Below are positions 44,526 through 53,487 of a stretch of 64,000 bases of DNA, piece by piece. The notes under the pieces were generated by a model that worked only from the letters and a program-made list of their open reading frames with translations, had not been told where the DNA came from and searched no databases. The position numbers and the translations under genes are program-made. Position 1 is the stretch's first letter; the number at the start of each line of letters is the position of its first letter. The DNA is from Burkholderiales bacterium (lineage in GTDB: Bacteria > Pseudomonadota > Gammaproteobacteria > Burkholderiales > Burkholderiaceae_C), in the NCBI GenBank assembly GCA_017302655.1, contig JAFLDE010000006.1:27354-91353 (forward strand). The letters run 5' to 3'.

Positions 44526-46263
44526 ATCGCCGATTGAATCCGAGGCCGCTTAGCCGGTTGCCCCAGTCCGGGGTGAACGAAAGTCCGTTCTTGCTGAACT
44601 CGTCTGCGTTGCCGACCCAAACGCGGTGAACTGGCGCTGAGAGCCGGCCTTGAAGTGCCTCCAAGGCCATTTCACCAATCAAAAACACGCTAGGAAGAGC
44701 GCTCAAGGATGAGTAGGGCTGGTAGAACGCGCCACAAGCTGGCTCTCGTGGAAGCGGGGGCGCTGACGCCAGGTCAGCGACCGGATGGATGAGCCGGCCT
44801 GAGGCGTCTGAAAGCTGTTGCAGTGCATTGCTCTCGGCATAGCTGAACACAGCGTGAGCCGCCACTCCGAACGGCTCTATCCAACCAAAGACGGTGGCTG
44901 GCGCCTCGCCCGCCGCGACGTAGGCGTCCAGTTGGAGATTACCGGCAGGGTCTCCGGTGGCAGCAACCATCAAGTCGGCTGAATCGAGAGCGGGGCCGCT
45001 TTCTGCTGCATAGGCTTGCCACGTCTTGCCTATACCGTCCACCTTTGCATCAGGAAAGCGCTTCCTAATGGCATCCGCAAGCGCCACGGCCTTGAACTGA
45101 CCCACATAGCTGGCGTCGAGAACGTGACGACCGACGTTCTGCCAGGTTAGGACGTCGTCATCAAGCAAGGTCAGCGTTCCGACACCCGCTTGAGCAAGTT
45201 GAACGGCAAGCTGACCGCCTAGCGCTCCGCAACCAGCGATGAGGACGTGCTTGTTCGCCAGGGGGCTCGCGGCTTCGCCTGCTGTCCTGCTGTGAAGGAA
45301 CGACCGAAAAACCGTAATGACCCGTAGATGCGGGAAGCGAGTGGGAACGAGAGAGAGTGCACGTAACCTTCCGGAGCTTCGCCCTTTGTGGCCGTGGCGG
45401 AACCCTGGCACTCCTGCGTGACGCGCTCCCGGAAGCTTTACTTGCCTGGGCGCCATGAAGACCGCTCCGAGTGAGACGGCCTTGCCACCGTGTTCGAAGG
45501 TGATTACAACGGGGAGCTCTCTGCGGGCATGCCACCTGGCGAGTGCCAAGTTGAGTTGTTCACCAGCGCCGGCCGCGACCAGGAACTCTCCCAGTTCCTT
45601 CATGGTTAGGGGATAGTCTTTCGGGTGAAGCGGCTTGGCGAGCCGGACCATCACACAGGGCTCGACAGTTCCGGTCAGCCGGCGACCGCTGGATTTGGCC
45701 CAGCCAAGTAGTGCTTGCTTGTCCGGGGCAACAACCAAGTGGTCTTCAAAGCAGCCGGACACCCAAAGTGATTGAGCTGTCGGCGCCGCTTCAGTCAGCC
45801 AAATTTCTCCTCTGACGCGGTTGATGAGCGACCAGTAGCTTTGTGCCTCGTCATAGAAGTCGCGCTCGTTTGCGCCTGACTGCCCAGCCCTCAGGACGGT
45901 TTGCGCCTCGGCGAGCAGTTGCTGGCAGTGCCGCACTCCGACAGGAAGCTCGAACGCGCTGCTTGCTGGAGTAAGACAGAGGTAGCCATCGAGCTCGACG
46001 TGCGGGTATCCGATTGCATTTGTCGCGTCCGGCAGCGCAAAGACAGGAAGCGACCAAGGAAAGTCTCGGTCCAACGCAAGCAGAAGGTCATTCGGCTCGC
46101 CAGCCAAGACGTCCTTCAATCGCCACCCGGCAACTAATGGGCCTCGCAAAGGTAAGCGCTTGTTGAGCCACGCGACGTCGAGGGCCTCGGCTCTTGGCCA
46201 CAGCTCAGCTACGTTAGTCGCCAGCGCCTGCAGGGCAGCCGATTGCCCAAGCGTCTCACGCAT
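44509..46263 (-). CDS. cap2: Cap2, E2-E1 fusion ubiquitin-like transferase of type II CBASS
   Basis: The product is 584 residues from the ATG that overlaps the dncV stop (ATGCGTGA). The N-terminal E2-like domain has YPHVELDGYLCL with the probable catalytic Cys96. The C-terminal ThiF-type E1 domain has the nucleotide-binding GCGALGGQLA, LLDDDVLTWQNVGRH and the active-site cysteine in EPACGAFYQPYSS (about Cys510). Known: Cap2 adenylates the C-terminus of the CD-NTase, passes it through E1 and E2 cysteines and conjugates it to targets, which raises cyclase output. A start 72 bases upstream is open but would run deep into dncV, so it is not preferred. Confidence 0.93.
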   Translation of the reverse strand: MRETLGQSAALQALATNVAELWPRAEALDVAWLNKRLPLRGPLVAGWRLKDVLAGEPNDLLLALDRDFPWSLPVFALPDATNAIGYPHVELDGYLCLTPASSAFELPVGVRHCQQLLAEAQTVLRAGQSGANERDFYDEAQSYWSLINRVRGEIWLTEAAPTAQSLWVSGCFEDHLVVAPDKQALLGWAKSSGRRLTGTVEPCVMVRLAKPLHPKDYPLTMKELGEFLVAAGAGEQLNLALARWHARRELPVVITFEHGGKAVSLGAVFMAPRQVKLPGARHAGVPGFRHGHKGRSSGRLRALSLVPTRFPHLRVITVFRSFLHSRTAGEAASPLANKHVLIAGCGALGGQLAVQLAQAGVGTLTLLDDDVLTWQNVGRHVLDASYVGQFKAVALADAIRKRFPDAKVDGIGKTWQAYAAESGPALDSADLMVAATGDPAGNLQLDAYVAAGEAPATVFGWIEPFGVAAHAVFSYAESNALQQLSDASGRLIHPVADLASAPPLPREPACGAFYQPYSSLSALPSVFLIGEMALEALQGRLSAPVHRVWVGNADEFSKNGLSFTPDWGNRLSGLGFNRRYDFVV

Positions 46264-47299
46264 ACTGACCAGAACCGCCTCGCTTATCGACAGGTTGCTT
46301 AGGCTCGGCAGGCTGGGCCTTTGACCCATCTCCACCGCCGTTCTCCAGCTCCTTGATGCGAGCGTCCCAGTAGTCGGTGTAGAAGACCGCCTTCAGCGCT
46401 TTCAGAGCCATGAGCTCGTCGCAGTCCGCTTGCTCAATCTTTGAAAGCTCGTCGATTGCATTGGCAAGCTCATCGCGAAGATTGCGGACCTTGCCGTAAG
46501 TGCGCTCGCTTGTAATCTCCTCGCGAGGCTCAACTGGACGCTTGACCACGATGCCTTGCATCTGCAGTCGGTTGCGGATGCCACGCATCACAGCCAGCAA
46601 GGCACGGTCATCTCGCTCAGCATGGCCAGGGGAGGCGTATGCCTCATCTGTCAGCACAGACAGGACGAAGCCGCTGGGCATCTTCCAACTACTTCGGCTC
46701 TTGGACCAGTACTTCAACAGGCGCACGACGCGGCGCATTTGCCGGCCCTTGGTCGTGTCAGGGCTCTTCGCTGTCACCTGCCCGTTGAACCAGTTCGTGA
46801 TGTCTTCGGGGGCAGAGACCTTCCACTCTCCCGACGACGCAAGCTCCTTCTTTGTGGTTCCCTGTTCCTCGTAGGTTCGATAGACCGGGATGTCCACATG
46901 GAAGCCATCGTTGTAGTGAACTCGAACGCAGTTGCTTCGGACCTCCGGCGGCTTCTTGAACTCATCCTTGGCAGCAAGCGCCTTCCGCACCATCTCCTTG
47001 GCGTCGGTAGACGACTTGTCACCGCCTTTCGGCCCCTTGAGAGCTTCTCGGCTAAAGACAACCCCGTCGTCGATATCTGAAGACTCCACCTCTGACTGAA
47101 CCATCGTGTGCATGGCATACGAGCCTTGAGGCACGAAGTCCTCGTCTTTCGGGACCGGTTCGTTGTCGGCTTTGAGCCCCGCCTTCAGCCGGTTCCGATT
47201 GGCTGTCCTCCGACTGCGTGCAACGCCGAGCATGTCGTCGGCAACAAAGACGCGGTCATCATGGAAAGCGGTCAAGTGCTTGTTGGCGTCGTAGGCCAT
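46256..47299 (-). CDS. dncV: CBASS CD-NTase (DncV-like cyclic dinucleotide synthase)
   Basis: The 347-residue product has PQGSYAMHT (Gly59-Ser60) and the metal ligands Asp75 and Asp77 (SSDIDDGVVF). The third Asp is Asp136 (FHVDIPVYR), the same layout as Vibrio DncV (QGS...DIDDG...HIDVPMY). DITNWFNG and MRRVVRLLKYW also correspond. Known: DncV-type enzymes with CapV, Cap2 and Cap3 form type II CBASS and usually make 3',3'-cGAMP; the product here is inferred. The C-terminus is a flexible Gly/Ser-rich tail ending SGQYA, as needed for Cap2 conjugation, though the last residue is Ala, not Gly. The start overlaps the capV end by 28 bases and the stop overlaps the cap2 start. Confidence 0.92.
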   Translation of the reverse strand: MAYDANKHLTAFHDDRVFVADDMLGVARSRRTANRNRLKAGLKADNEPVPKDEDFVPQGSYAMHTMVQSEVESSDIDDGVVFSREALKGPKGGDKSSTDAKEMVRKALAAKDEFKKPPEVRSNCVRVHYNDGFHVDIPVYRTYEEQGTTKKELASSGEWKVSAPEDITNWFNGQVTAKSPDTTKGRQMRRVVRLLKYWSKSRSSWKMPSGFVLSVLTDEAYASPGHAERDDRALLAVMRGIRNRLQMQGIVVKRPVEPREEITSERTYGKVRNLRDELANAIDELSKIEQADCDELMALKALKAVFYTDYWDARIKELENGGGDGSKAQPAEPKQPVDKRGGSGQYA

Positions 47300-48417
47300 T
47301 CGTAGTCTCCCTCTTGAAGTTGCTTCAGGTTCGAAAACATCTGCAGCACCATCTGGTGCTGAGCGGTTGGATAAGCTGAGTTCGTCAGCTCGCTCATGTT
47401 CAAGTCGGTAGCCCGCTGACCGAGCATCTCGATGACAGACAGCGACTTGGGGTCAACTGCGTCAAGGGCCAGGTGTTTGGACTCATCGCTGGAGGTCTCG
47501 GGTTCGCGCAATCGGTGCAGCCGCACTCGACCGCCCATCGCGCCGACAAGCTTGCTGGCCAGGTACGGAACAACGGAGGCCTGTGCTTCAAGTGACAAGC
47601 TGACGATGTCGATGCCACCTTTCCATTGGACTGAACCCCTGTCCGCGTCTTCCTCGGTCAAGACCTTCGACTTGGTTCCTGGGCAAGTTCCGACCGAAAG
47701 AATCTCGATTTCCTGGTCCGGTTTGACCATCTCTAGCGCCTCGACAAGGCCAACTAAAACAGGGTTGTTGCCCCATAAGCCGCCATCTACAAACAGATGC
47801 ATCGAGGTGGCGCCAGGGTTCGGCGACGTCACGGCATGCATTGGGAAGAAGACAGGCGCCGCTGCGGACGCCATGCACACGTCAATCAGCTGGTAGTTGT
47901 TGTCTCGTGTGAGCCTCTGCGAGTGCGGCGTCTTGAATACCCAAGCTTTCTGTGACTCTGCGTCAATGGTGGGCACGCAGAGAGCTACGCGCCGCCTCGC
48001 AAAGACCTGACCCAGCGTTTCCTTCTTGAGTACGGGAGCAAGTGCCGCCCGTAGGCTCGAAGACTCGTTGGCTGGAGAACATGAGTTGCGCAGAGCCCAG
48101 GCTCCCGTCCGTAGCTTGGTTCCAAGGCATCCGTCCTGCAATGGCATAGGACGCTGGAAGATTGCCGCAGCTTGCGTCCTGTACATGGACAGGACTTTTT
48201 CAAGCGGCACGCCCGCTGCCAGCGCGACTGCAATGATGGAGCCAGTACTGGTCCCAACAATCAGGTCGAACTGAGCACCCAGGTCGAGATTCGACTCTTC
48301 GGCGCCGCCGTTCAGACGGGCGACTCGCATTGACAACTGCTGTAGCAGAGTCGCGGTGTAGAGGCCCCGGATTCCCCCGCCATCAAGCGACAGAACGCGA
48401 AAGGGCTTGTCCTTCAT
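47272..48417 (-). CDS. capV: CapV, patatin-like phospholipase effector of CBASS
   Basis: The 381-residue product has an oxyanion loop DGGGIRG (12-18), nucleophile elbow GTSTG (Ser57) and the dyad aspartate DGG (Asp211) in LFVDGGLWGNNPV. This is a complete patatin Ser-Asp dyad. Known: CapV is switched on by cGAMP from the CD-NTase and degrades the cell's own membrane lipids, killing the infected cell before phage release. Its start codon overlaps the hsdS stop in ATGA, an unusual direct coupling of a suicide effector to a restriction-modification specificity gene. It is the first of four contiguous CBASS genes. Confidence 0.95.
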   Translation of the reverse strand: MKDKPFRVLSLDGGGIRGLYTATLLQQLSMRVARLNGGAEESNLDLGAQFDLIVGTSTGSIIAVALAAGVPLEKVLSMYRTQAAAIFQRPMPLQDGCLGTKLRTGAWALRNSCSPANESSSLRAALAPVLKKETLGQVFARRRVALCVPTIDAESQKAWVFKTPHSQRLTRDNNYQLIDVCMASAAAPVFFPMHAVTSPNPGATSMHLFVDGGLWGNNPVLVGLVEALEMVKPDQEIEILSVGTCPGTKSKVLTEEDADRGSVQWKGGIDIVSLSLEAQASVVPYLASKLVGAMGGRVRLHRLREPETSSDESKHLALDAVDPKSLSVIEMLGQRATDLNMSELTNSAYPTAQHQMVLQMFSNLKQLQEGDYEWPTTPTST

Positions 48418-49631
48418 GCTACGGCTCCCTCATTGATGGACGAAGAGGGGGTCATCAGCGCCCCGAGCAGCCCTAGCTTGTGCAGCCGCAGCTTGGAAAC
48501 CGCTTGCTGTTGAATAGCAATGTTGCTGTCCATCGCGTCCAGCATTGCAGCAAGCTCTCGTTGCTGAGAAAGAGGGACTTTGGGAACCTTCAATGCGCGG
48601 ATGGTCGGCAGGTTAAGCCCCGCTTTTGCGCCACCGTCGTTAAGTCGGACGATTTGCCGAACGCCGTAAGGACTAGCAAGTACATGCGCCACCCACCTCG
48701 GACACATTGCTGTATCGGTGACTCTGGCTAGGGCAATGTGCTGATTGATGTAGGCCTCGCCGAGACCGGCGGGAACGCAGCCGACGATGCCTAGGTCAGC
48801 CGTGATGGAGATGAGCACATCCCCTTCCTCCAGCCGGGTGCGCGCTCCTTCACCTCCTGGTGGCACTCGGACTCTTACGATGTCATCGAACCTTAGGTTG
48901 GGGTGCTTGCGAGTGAGGTTGCCAATTCGCAAGAACAAGGCCCCTTCGTCTGAGTAAAAGTTCGCCCAGCCGCGAGACCCTGAGGTGACAGTAGGCGCGA
49001 CATCTCCCAATCGGGCCTCAGTCGCGTTCGTCGCGGCCGGAACCACTACCTGTTGTACGAACCCCTCTCGCTTGGAAGAGAGCTTGTCGACTAACGCTTG
49101 GGTCGTCTCAATCTGCTCGTCCACCGCTGACAACAAATCAGCAATGCGGCGCTGTTTGTCTTTGCACGAAGGAATACTGAGCGGTGCGCTCCGAATGCCA
49201 CCGACAGATAGCCCATATCGCGTCGAGCCCGTAGCGGTCCTAGCAAAGTGCTTGTTCGCGGCTTCTGTTCGAAGGAGGTACGAGAGGTACCGGCCATCGA
49301 CCAACCCTGTCGGCCGAAGAATCGCGAGGTGGTATCCGCAGACGACGTCTTCACCGACATCCGCCACGTATGTCGGCACTGCAATGTCGTCAGGAGATTC
49401 GGAGTCCTTGGTAATGACCACATCACCCTCGCGCAACCCGAACCTCTTGATTTCGGCTTGACTTGCTGTGGCGCGCATGAACGACGAAGAGTCGTCGACA
49501 TAGTCAGACGCGTAGACGTCCATGTAGTTGCAGAGCCGAACCGGAAGTTCGCCGTCGGCAGACTTCTTGTCCACGTTACTGACTCGAACTTCCACCAGTT
49601 CGCCTAACGGCTTCGCCGTCCACTCACTCAT
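48414..49631 (-). CDS. hsdS: Type I RM specificity subunit HsdS
   Basis: The product is 405 residues from ATG 49631 (MSEWTAKPLGELVEV), which overlaps the hsdM stop by 8 bases; the longer frame upstream is unsupported. Two target-recognition domains are visible: one at about 1-165, ending in APLSIPSCKDKQRRIADLLSAVDEQ, and one at about 205-365, ending in LKVPKVPLSQQRELAAMLDAMD. Each is followed by a conserved helical spacer. It reads the two halves of a bipartite target for methylation and cleavage. Its target sequence cannot be predicted by eye. The stop overlaps the capV start (ATGA). Confidence 0.93.
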   Translation of the reverse strand: MSEWTAKPLGELVEVRVSNVDKKSADGELPVRLCNYMDVYASDYVDDSSSFMRATASQAEIKRFGLREGDVVITKDSESPDDIAVPTYVADVGEDVVCGYHLAILRPTGLVDGRYLSYLLRTEAANKHFARTATGSTRYGLSVGGIRSAPLSIPSCKDKQRRIADLLSAVDEQIETTQALVDKLSSKREGFVQQVVVPAATNATEARLGDVAPTVTSGSRGWANFYSDEGALFLRIGNLTRKHPNLRFDDIVRVRVPPGGEGARTRLEEGDVLISITADLGIVGCVPAGLGEAYINQHIALARVTDTAMCPRWVAHVLASPYGVRQIVRLNDGGAKAGLNLPTIRALKVPKVPLSQQRELAAMLDAMDSNIAIQQQAVSKLRLHKLGLLGALMTPSSSINEGAVA

Positions 49632-52239
49632 AGCCAAACTCCCGAAGTAGCGTGGCGACCAAGGCGGCCTTGTCCTTGCGGACCGCATTTAGCTCGTCCA
49701 GAGTCACTGCGTACTTCGACCACAGTGTCGTGACCCGCTGGACCAGGGCATCGCGGTACGCCTGCAGGCGGTCTTCATAGGCGGTAGCCAACGTGCGCAT
49801 CCAGCGATTGAGGATGAGGCGTTCGGCCTCTTCGTCGGAAATCTTGGCGCGAGCAGCCTCGACCAACTCGTCGCGCCTCTTTTCGATGCCGTTGACTGTC
49901 GCTTTGGCCTGCTTCAGCTCTTCCTCTGCGGCTGAGTGCTTGGACATGAGTTCTTCAATTTGCGTCTGCTCGGCTTGCAGCTCCTTCAGGTAGACCGCGT
50001 CTCCACTCTTCTTGGCGGCCTTCAGCTCTGCTGCTACCTCCTTCTTGCGTACCTTGAGAGCGTCCGCGACGGCCTTTGGCAGAACAGGCTGCTCGTCAGA
50101 GAACTCGTAGGTCGAGAGGTCGACCTCTTCCTCTTCTTCGCCTTCCTCAGGCTTGGCAGCCTCAAACATGGCCTGCAGCTCAGCGATGCGAGCCTGGGTG
50201 TCACTCAGCTCCTTCAAGACTTCCGGGAACTGCGAATGCAGGATTTCTTCGGCGGGGATGAGGTCCGCGTTCCATCCCGACGCGGCCACCGACTTGAAAT
50301 CGGCGCCGAGCTGACTGGCGAACTCGGCAAACGCCCCTCGTACCTGGAACTTGTCCAGAACGCCTAGCGGCACCAGCAGTGCTTCTAGGCTGGTTGCAAA
50401 CTTCTTCTTCAGCTTGAAGAACGTGCCGAGCTTGGGTAGTTTTCGAAGTTCTGGTTCATTGGCTTGCCACCAGCTGGCAAGCGCGGCGTGGAAGTCGGCA
50501 TGCTTGCCTTGAACCGACGGGTGCGCTTCGACGATGCGCTTTGCCTCGGCCTTGTCTGCCTTCAATGATGGAACGAAGTCCAAGTAGGCAGAGTTACTGG
50601 CTCGAGTCAGGAATAGCTCGCGCTCTACGCCTTTGTAGTTACCGAGCCAGTGACTGAGCGCTTTGACCTCAGCAACCGGCACGCCGCCATGCATGTGCGC
50701 ATGTACGTCTTGCGGTTCGGGAGGGGGTGAGTTGTCGACGAACCGGCGGATGTTGAGATTGAAATCTTCGGCCTCGAGACGCTCGAGCGGGATGAACTCC
50801 GAGTAGCCCTTGACCTCTAGGCCCTCGTGGTAGACGTGCGAAATCTTCTCGATGTCCTCAGGGCGCAGCACGTTCTGGTTCTTTCCCTCCTTGAACTCGC
50901 GGTCGGCATTGATGAAGAGCACACGCTTACGCTTGTTGGCGTCCTTCTTGTTGAGCACCAAGACGCATGCTGGAATACCCGTGCCGTAGAACAGGCCCGG
51001 GGGCAGTCCGATGACAGCCTCCACGTGACCGGCAAGCAGCATGCGCTTGCGAGCTTCCTTCTCCTTGCCACCTCGGAAGAGCACACCGTTGGGCATGACC
51101 ACGGCGGCCTTGCCCTCTGCAGTCAGCGTCGCGAGGATGTGCTGCACAAACATCAGGTCCGCCTTCTTGCCGGTCTCCGGCGTGAAGGTGTGGAAGCGCT
51201 CCTTGAACTGCATCTCCTTGGCGGAGTAGTTCAGCGAGAACGGAGGATTGGCAATCTGCCGGTCGAAGCGCATGAGCTCGCCGTTGGCGGTCAAGTGCTT
51301 CGGGTTCTTCAGGGTGTCGTCGTTGCGGATATCCGCCGACTTGTAGCCATGAAGAATCATGTTCATCTTGCAGATGGCCCAAGTGGTCGGGTTGACCTCC
51401 TGGCCGTACAGCGCGACACGACGTGGGTCTCCGCCAGACTCTTCGACGTACCCGCCGGTCTGAATGAGCATGCCGCCAGAGCCGCACGTTGGGTCTCCAA
51501 CGGTCATCAGCTCCAGTGGCTCCATGAGTTGCACAAGCAGACGGACAACAGGGGCGGGCGTGTAGAACTCGCCGCCCTTCTTGCCGGCGGTGTCCGCGAA
51601 GTATTTGATTAGGTACTCATAGCCCGCGCCCAGAAGGTCCGGAAACTCGAACCAGCCGTTGCCCAGGTGGGCAGTAGAGAAGTGGTCCAGCAGCTCCAAG
51701 ATGATGGGGTCATCCACTTGGCGCTTCTTGTCACCCTTGGTCGACATGAAGTTGATGGGCTTCAGTACGCCGGCCAGCGACTCGACGTTCTCTTCCTCGA
51801 TGGCAGCCAAGGCCTTGTTGACCATGTCACCCACGTGCTGCTTGACGTGCATGAGGCCCCGGAACTGCTGACCGTTCTCCAGGGTGAGAGGGTTCTCCAG
51901 CTCCCAACGAGCGCGCTCCGGGACCCAGAAGCTAAAAGCCTTCTTGTTGCGGAGCAGCGCGGCAATGACCTTTTGCGGATGGCCCGCACGCTCTGCTTCG
52001 GTCTGAACAACCTCGAGCTCTTCTTCGAACTGGTCCGATAGCCGCTTGAGGAAGAGCATCCCGAAGAGGTATTCCTTGTACTCAGTGGCGTCCATCCCCG
52101 TCTTGCGAAGGATGTCGGCGGCCTTCAAGAGGAAGGACTCAAGTTGGGAGAGAGTGAGCTTCTTGCGCTTGGACTTGACCATGGGGACCTGAAAACGGGA
52201 CTCGATTTCAGGTTTAGGGCTAGTGTTTATTTCTTGCAT
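49624..52239 (-). CDS. hsdM: Type I DNA methyltransferase HsdM (long form)
   Basis: The 871-residue product has SAM-binding motif DPTCGSGG (249-256) and catalytic NPPF (331-334) of N6-adenine methylases, plus the N-terminal HsdM helical domain (LSQLESFLLKAADILRKTG). Beyond about residue 520 it carries some 350 extra residues. These include an acidic stretch (EEGEEEEEVDL, about 707-717) and a long coiled coil (about 750-820), larger than the usual 500-residue HsdM. It protects host DNA and is the first gene of the eight-gene operon. A Met at residue 20 is an alternative start. The 188 bases before it separate it from the WYL regulator. Confidence 0.93.
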   Translation of the reverse strand: MQEINTSPKPEIESRFQVPMVKSKRKKLTLSQLESFLLKAADILRKTGMDATEYKEYLFGMLFLKRLSDQFEEELEVVQTEAERAGHPQKVIAALLRNKKAFSFWVPERARWELENPLTLENGQQFRGLMHVKQHVGDMVNKALAAIEEENVESLAGVLKPINFMSTKGDKKRQVDDPIILELLDHFSTAHLGNGWFEFPDLLGAGYEYLIKYFADTAGKKGGEFYTPAPVVRLLVQLMEPLELMTVGDPTCGSGGMLIQTGGYVEESGGDPRRVALYGQEVNPTTWAICKMNMILHGYKSADIRNDDTLKNPKHLTANGELMRFDRQIANPPFSLNYSAKEMQFKERFHTFTPETGKKADLMFVQHILATLTAEGKAAVVMPNGVLFRGGKEKEARKRMLLAGHVEAVIGLPPGLFYGTGIPACVLVLNKKDANKRKRVLFINADREFKEGKNQNVLRPEDIEKISHVYHEGLEVKGYSEFIPLERLEAEDFNLNIRRFVDNSPPPEPQDVHAHMHGGVPVAEVKALSHWLGNYKGVERELFLTRASNSAYLDFVPSLKADKAEAKRIVEAHPSVQGKHADFHAALASWWQANEPELRKLPKLGTFFKLKKKFATSLEALLVPLGVLDKFQVRGAFAEFASQLGADFKSVAASGWNADLIPAEEILHSQFPEVLKELSDTQARIAELQAMFEAAKPEEGEEEEEVDLSTYEFSDEQPVLPKAVADALKVRKKEVAAELKAAKKSGDAVYLKELQAEQTQIEELMSKHSAAEEELKQAKATVNGIEKRRDELVEAARAKISDEEAERLILNRWMRTLATAYEDRLQAYRDALVQRVTTLWSKYAVTLDELNAVRKDKAALVATLLREFGYE

Positions 52240-52427
52240 GGAGCGAGCAGTTCCGAGTCAGGCGTGGATGCTTTGAAGTCGATGCGTGCGTTGGAATGCA
52301 TCGGATGGATTGCGTCGTAGGTGGCGCTGACAGCCGGCAGTACGCTGAGCGTGCCTGGGCGTCGTTTCCCCTGGGGCGTCACCACAGGTCTCTGCGGAAA
52401 CCACTTGCGATGGGTGCCGACTGAGGC

Positions 52428-53339
52428 TCATCGGTCCTCTCCGGAACGGGGCAGATGTGGCTCAAGCTCGTTGCGGTTGAGCAAAACGATTTGCTGTGAG
52501 TCCGGAGTTACCTCGTCGTTCTTGAGTAGGCCTAAGCGCTTGAGTGTGTAGAAGAGAAGGGCTTGTCTGCACTCAAGTTCAACGTGGCCACCATTCATCC
52601 CGTAGTCCAACTCGATGACTCTCTGAGCCGCAGGCGAAAGCGATGGGTTTGGGCCGAGCAAGAGCTTGACCTTCCGGCTCCAACTCTCGTCACGGTCGCT
52701 AGGCAGCGCGGCTCTATCTGTCGCTGTCGCTTTGGTCATGCGCGCGACCACAAAGTCTCGGAACTGCTCGCGGAGATGGCAGTAGGCCCGTACGTGCCAT
52801 CGAAAGCCGTCGAAAGCCATTGCGTGCGGAGAGATTGCACGGTGTGTTGGCAGAGCAGAGGACATCGACTGGTACTCAATGTCTACCTGCAGGCGTTCGC
52901 GGATTGCCCTCAGCAGTGGCAAGAGGATTGAGTCAGGAACCGCACGGCCGGGATTGGGGGCTAGGTCACAAGTGGGCGCCCAGCCCATGAAGCTGAGTTC
53001 CGGTTGCAGCACTGCCGCAGCTCGGGCGTGCAGCTCGTTCAGGTAGCGCTGCGGGGTGTTGCTCGCGAAGTGCGGTTGGAAGTCTGGGCCGGCTAGGTAG
53101 ACCTTGGCCCTCCGGTCGTACACCGCATTGCTTGGGGCCATCTCGAGGTACTTGGCAATGTCCAGGGATGCCTGCGGCACCGAAATCCCGAAGAACGCCG
53201 TTAGGTCCGCGCGATTGATTCGCCCATCCCATTGCAGTCGCCAGTCGATGAACTCAAGTCGACGTTCCTGACCCCACCGCGACACCGCTCGTTGCTCGGA
53301 TGACGCTGGGCTTGACTGTCGCGTGGGCTGCTCGCTCAT
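52428..53339 (-). CDS. capW: WYL-domain transcriptional regulator, CapW/BrxR family
   Basis: The product is 303 residues. An N-terminal winged helix (about 20-85, GQERRLEFIDWRLQWDGRINRADLTAFF) leads to a WYL domain (about 130-215). The latter has the family-typical HAMAFDGFRWHVRAYC and FRDFVVARM motifs and is followed by a C-terminal WCX-like extension. Known: CapW and BrxR are dimeric repressors encoded just upstream of CBASS or BREX operons that release on infection or DNA damage. It lies on the same strand as, and 188 bases before, hsdM. A perfect inverted repeat about 32 bases before its start is a natural operator. Inferred: one switch controls both RM and CBASS. Confidence 0.85.
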   Translation of the reverse strand: MSEQPTRQSSPASSEQRAVSRWGQERRLEFIDWRLQWDGRINRADLTAFFGISVPQASLDIAKYLEMAPSNAVYDRRAKVYLAGPDFQPHFASNTPQRYLNELHARAAAVLQPELSFMGWAPTCDLAPNPGRAVPDSILLPLLRAIRERLQVDIEYQSMSSALPTHRAISPHAMAFDGFRWHVRAYCHLREQFRDFVVARMTKATATDRAALPSDRDESWSRKVKLLLGPNPSLSPAAQRVIELDYGMNGGHVELECRQALLFYTLKRLGLLKNDEVTPDSQQIVLLNRNELEPHLPRSGEDR

Positions 53340-53370
53340 GCATCTAAGTATTACATCAATCTAAGAATGC

Positions 53371-53392
53371 TACGCATTTGGCTGAATGCGTA
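53371..53392. promoter_or_regulatory. Perfect inverted repeat, probable CapW operator
   Basis: TACGCATT, six-base spacer TGGCTG, AATGCGTA. Both 8-bp arms are exact. It lies between the capW start (53339) and the rightward Zorya unit. BrxR/CapW proteins bind inverted repeats in such leaders. A direct repeat ATCTAAG (53342-53348 and 53359-53365) lies between it and capW. Confidence 0.6.
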
Positions 53393-53487
53393 TAAAATTT
53401 AGTTGTACTGGCGAGGGCGGTGCAACGCACTGCGAGCGCGATGCCCAACGCACTCAGAAAGGGTCGATGGCCAATCGAGTCGTTGGA

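Noticed and set aside
46264-46335. Longer start for cap2 (24 extra residues)
   Set aside because: It would overlap dncV by 80 bases; the ATG inside the dncV stop gives a normal Cap2 length and coupling.
49632-49688. Longer start for hsdS
   Set aside because: The 19 extra residues (MRSARTRPPWSPRYFG...) lie within hsdM and do not look like HsdS; ATG 49631 overlaps the hsdM stop and starts the typical EW-x-x-x-PLGE segment.
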